Positions 62,064 through 64,000 of a stretch of DNA of 64,000 nt are shown here, one piece after another. Each line of letters begins with the position of its first letter. Position 1 is the first letter of the stretch. The notes beneath the pieces are model-generated. The model made no database searches, was not told the DNA's origin, and worked only from the letters and a program-made list of their open reading frames with translations. A program made the translations under genes and the position numbers. Location of the stretch: contig NZ_CP089312.1 of the NCBI RefSeq assembly GCF_021545335.1, forward strand, positions 3,472,001-3,536,000, given 5' to 3'. This DNA comes from Streptomyces sp. GQFP. Lineage in GTDB: Bacteria; Actinomycetota; Actinomycetes; Streptomycetales; Streptomycetaceae.

Positions 62064-63644
62064 ATGCCACAGCAGCAGCCCCTGCTCGCCGACCGCGGTT
62101 TCTATCTGGGCCCGATCTTCCGGCGGGCCGCCGACCGCCACGGAGCCGTCTTCGTCACCCTGGACCGGCCGCTGGATGTCAGCCCGGACCTCGGGGTCGA
62201 CCTCAGCTACAGCCAACTGGCCGATCTCGTCGAGGAGTTGTCGGCCCGGCTGTGGGCGGCCGGGGTGCGGCCGTCCGAGCAGGTGGTCGTCCACAAGACG
62301 GACAACGTCGACATCGTGCTGCTGACCTGCGCCGTCTCCCGGATCGGCGCGGTCCCCGTGCTGCTCTCCCCCGCCCTCGCGGGACCGGTCGTCGGGCAGT
62401 TGCTGGAGCGCCTGCAGCGCCCCTGGCTGCTCACCGACAGCACCAAACTCACCGGCCCGCTCAAGGAGTTGGACCTCTCTCCGCTGGTACGCCGGACCCT
62501 CACCGTCGACGCCGGCGCCACCGCGGCCGACGCCGAACCGCTGGAGAAGCACGCCGGCGCCGAACCCGCCGCGCCCGTCCGGCTCCACCCCCGCGAACCC
62601 GCCCTGATCACCCACAGCTCGGGCACCACCGGCATTCCCAAACTCGCCGTGCACTGCGCGAACACCATGTGGAACAGGCTCGTACCGCAGCAGGCGATGG
62701 GCTGGCCCACGCGCGGGGAAACGGCCGCGCTGCACATGTCCTTCGTGCACTCGCGCTTCTACCATCTCCTCGGCGTGCTCCTGCACTTCGGCAGCCCGCT
62801 GCTCCTGATCACCGACCCGACCCCGGCCAGCGTGGGCCCGCTCCTCGCCCGCCATCGCCCGGGCATCGTCGAGACGCACCCCAACACCTTCGTCCTGTGG
62901 GAGGAGTTGGCGGACGCGCCGGGTCAACCCCTGTCGCGCGTACGGTCGTACGGGTCGACGTTCGACGCGATCCACCCGCGTACCGTGAAGCGGCTGCTGG
63001 GCGCCTCGAAGCGCCGTAACGCCTGGCTGATCCAGCTGTACGGGCAGAGCGAGACCGGGCCCGTCGCCTTCCAGTGGTTCACCCGGCGCAGTGCCGCGAA
63101 GGCGGACGGGCGGCGGGTCGGGATCGGGATCCCCGGCTTCACGCGGGTCCGGATCACGGACGACAACGGGCAGCCCGCCGCCCCGGGAAAGCCGGGCCGG
63201 ATCGAGGCCCGTACCCGCGGACGCATCCTCACCTACCTCGGCGCGCGCGAGCAGTACGAGCGCCAGCTGGACGGCGGCGGATGGTGGCAGATGGGCGACA
63301 TGGGCTACCGGAGCAGGCTCGGCGCGCTCTATCTCATCGACCGCGAGATCGACCAGATCGACTCCGTGCACAGCAATCTGGAGGTCGAGGACACGCTGAT
63401 GGACCGGCTGGAGGAACTGCGCGAGGTCGTCATCGTGCCCGGCGCCGACCGTGAGCCGGTGCCCGTGATCTGCGTACGGGACGAGGTGCCGCTGGACCCG
63501 GACCGCTGGAAGCAGGCGACCGCCGACCTGCCGACGATGGCCGAACCGCGTCAGTGGCGGTTCGAGGAGCTGCCGATGACGGCGACCTGGAAGGTGAAGC
63601 GGGTGGAGATCAGCCGCATGCTGGCCGAGAGCGCACGCGCGTGA
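62064..63644 (+). CDS. class I adenylate-forming enzyme (second acyl ligase)
   Basis: 526 residues. ANL motifs are LITHSSGTTGIPKLAVHCAN, LIQLYGQSETGPVAFQWFTR, GWWQMGDMGYRSRLGALYLI and the C-terminal TATWKVKRVEISRM Lys. It diverges from CoA ligases: residues after the A8 hinge read DREIDQIDSVHSNLEVEDTL, and the fatty-acyl-AMP-ligase insertion is absent. ATG at 62064 has AGAAGGGAA upstream; a GTG at 62001 overlapping the previous stop is an alternative. It probably activates a second acid in the pathway, perhaps onto a carrier protein; the substrate is unknown. Confidence 0.85.
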   Translation: MPQQQPLLADRGFYLGPIFRRAADRHGAVFVTLDRPLDVSPDLGVDLSYSQLADLVEELSARLWAAGVRPSEQVVVHKTDNVDIVLLTCAVSRIGAVPVLLSPALAGPVVGQLLERLQRPWLLTDSTKLTGPLKELDLSPLVRRTLTVDAGATAADAEPLEKHAGAEPAAPVRLHPREPALITHSSGTTGIPKLAVHCANTMWNRLVPQQAMGWPTRGETAALHMSFVHSRFYHLLGVLLHFGSPLLLITDPTPASVGPLLARHRPGIVETHPNTFVLWEELADAPGQPLSRVRSYGSTFDAIHPRTVKRLLGASKRRNAWLIQLYGQSETGPVAFQWFTRRSAAKADGRRVGIGIPGFTRVRITDDNGQPAAPGKPGRIEARTRGRILTYLGAREQYERQLDGGGWWQMGDMGYRSRLGALYLIDREIDQIDSVHSNLEVEDTLMDRLEELREVVIVPGADREPVPVICVRDEVPLDPDRWKQATADLPTMAEPRQWRFEELPMTATWKVKRVEISRMLAESARA

Positions 63645-64000
63645 CCACCTCGGAGCGGGTCCTTGTGGTGGGGGCGGGTCCCGTCGGCCTCTCCGCCGCC
63701 CTCGGTCTGCGGGCCCACGGACTGCCCGTCGTGGTCCTGGAGTTGGACCCCGAGGACCGTGAACGCCCGGGCAGCCGCGCCCTGTTCGTGCACCGCGAGA
63801 CCCTGCGCCTGCTGGACGCGATGCGCCCGGGCCTGGCCGCCGAGTTCACGGCGTACGGCCGCACGTGGCACACCCGGCGCACGCTGTACCGGGGCCGCGA
63901 GGTCTACTCCCGCACCTTCCCCGAGACGCCCAACCCCCCTGTCTCCACCCCACCCTTCACCAGCCTGCGCCAGGTCGACACCGAGCGTTTTCTGCGCGCC
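63641..64000 (+). CDS. FAD-dependent monooxygenase (partial, runs off right edge)
   Basis: 120 residues visible. GTG at 63641 overlaps the upstream stop (GTGA). N-terminal FAD motif RVLVVGAGPVGLSAALGLRA, then ERPGSRALFVHRETLRLLDA and TSLRQVDTERFL, as in class A flavin hydroxylases (PF01494). A tailoring enzyme of the same operon; position and coupling suggest it hydroxylates the aromatic product or intermediate. Confidence 0.88.
   Translation, partial: MTTSERVLVVGAGPVGLSAALGLRAHGLPVVVLELDPEDRERPGSRALFVHRETLRLLDAMRPGLAAEFTAYGRTWHTRRTLYRGREVYSRTFPETPNPPVSTPPFTSLRQVDTERFLRA

Overview
The window is high-GC actinobacterial chromosome, almost certainly Streptomyces. Supporting signs are the strong third-position G/C bias, frequent GTG/TTG starts, ATGA/GTGA translational couplings, three Uma2 genes, paired ECF sigma factors, an sdhCDAB operon, and Streptomyces-type dispersed repeats. 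From memory the gene order resembles the S. coelicolor SCO4837-SCO4882 region (glyA, trpS, a SCO4848-type membrane protein, D-Ala-D-Ala carboxypeptidase, sdh, GH20 hexosaminidase, polysialyltransferase-like gene). I could not check this by alignment.

Left part (1-16.8 kb): a truncated polysialyltransferase-like gene coupled to a GT2 glycosyltransferase (probable cell-wall glycopolymer genes); a TetR/FAD-monooxygenase divergon with two matching operator palindromes; leuE; Uma2; a methylmalonyl-CoA mutase catalytic subunit; an L,D-transpeptidase lipoprotein; and two paralogous ECF sigma operons. Between the sigma operons lies a small island: an IS110 remnant, the C-terminal stump of a UvrD-like helicase, and an ATPase with a PD-(D/E)xK-like tail. 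A perfect 21-bp direct repeat flanks it.

Middle (16.9-38 kb): GH20 hexosaminidase, sdhCDAB, two more Uma2 genes, and an orphan Phd-like protein. Next is a translationally coupled pair: a 130-aa protein with a ubiquitin/MoaD-like C-terminal half ending in Gly-Gly, and an 800-aa DUF4132 protein. A TetR-controlled membrane protein/DCC thioredoxin-like operon with two TTGAACGnGTTCAA palindromes follows, then an MMPL exporter with a fused carboxypeptidase-regulatory-like tail, a two-component system, a 58-bp tandem repeat and a peptide-type ABC substrate-binding protein.

Right part (38-64 kb): a 2041-aa secreted RHS/YD-repeat protein with a hydrophobic 98-aa tip, followed by a small multi-pass membrane protein (candidate toxin/immunity pair). 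Then come a metallophosphoesterase, a SCO4848-type membrane protein, a D-Ala-D-Ala carboxypeptidase, a YihY-family protein, a 2'-5' RNA ligase-like protein, trpS, glyA, rocD, a YgiC/YgiB-like pair and an EamA-like transporter. The right edge enters what looks like a biosynthetic gene cluster: a DUF3050 (heme-oxygenase-fold) protein divergent from an operon encoding an ABM-domain membrane protein, fused aminodeoxychorismate synthase, a benzoate-CoA-ligase-like enzyme, a second adenylating enzyme and a flavin monooxygenase cut by the window end. This points to a p-aminobenzoate-derived product.

No tRNA, rRNA or CRISPR array was recognised. Start sites were chosen by Shine-Dalgarno spacing and coupling. 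All family names are from motif reading, not database searches.
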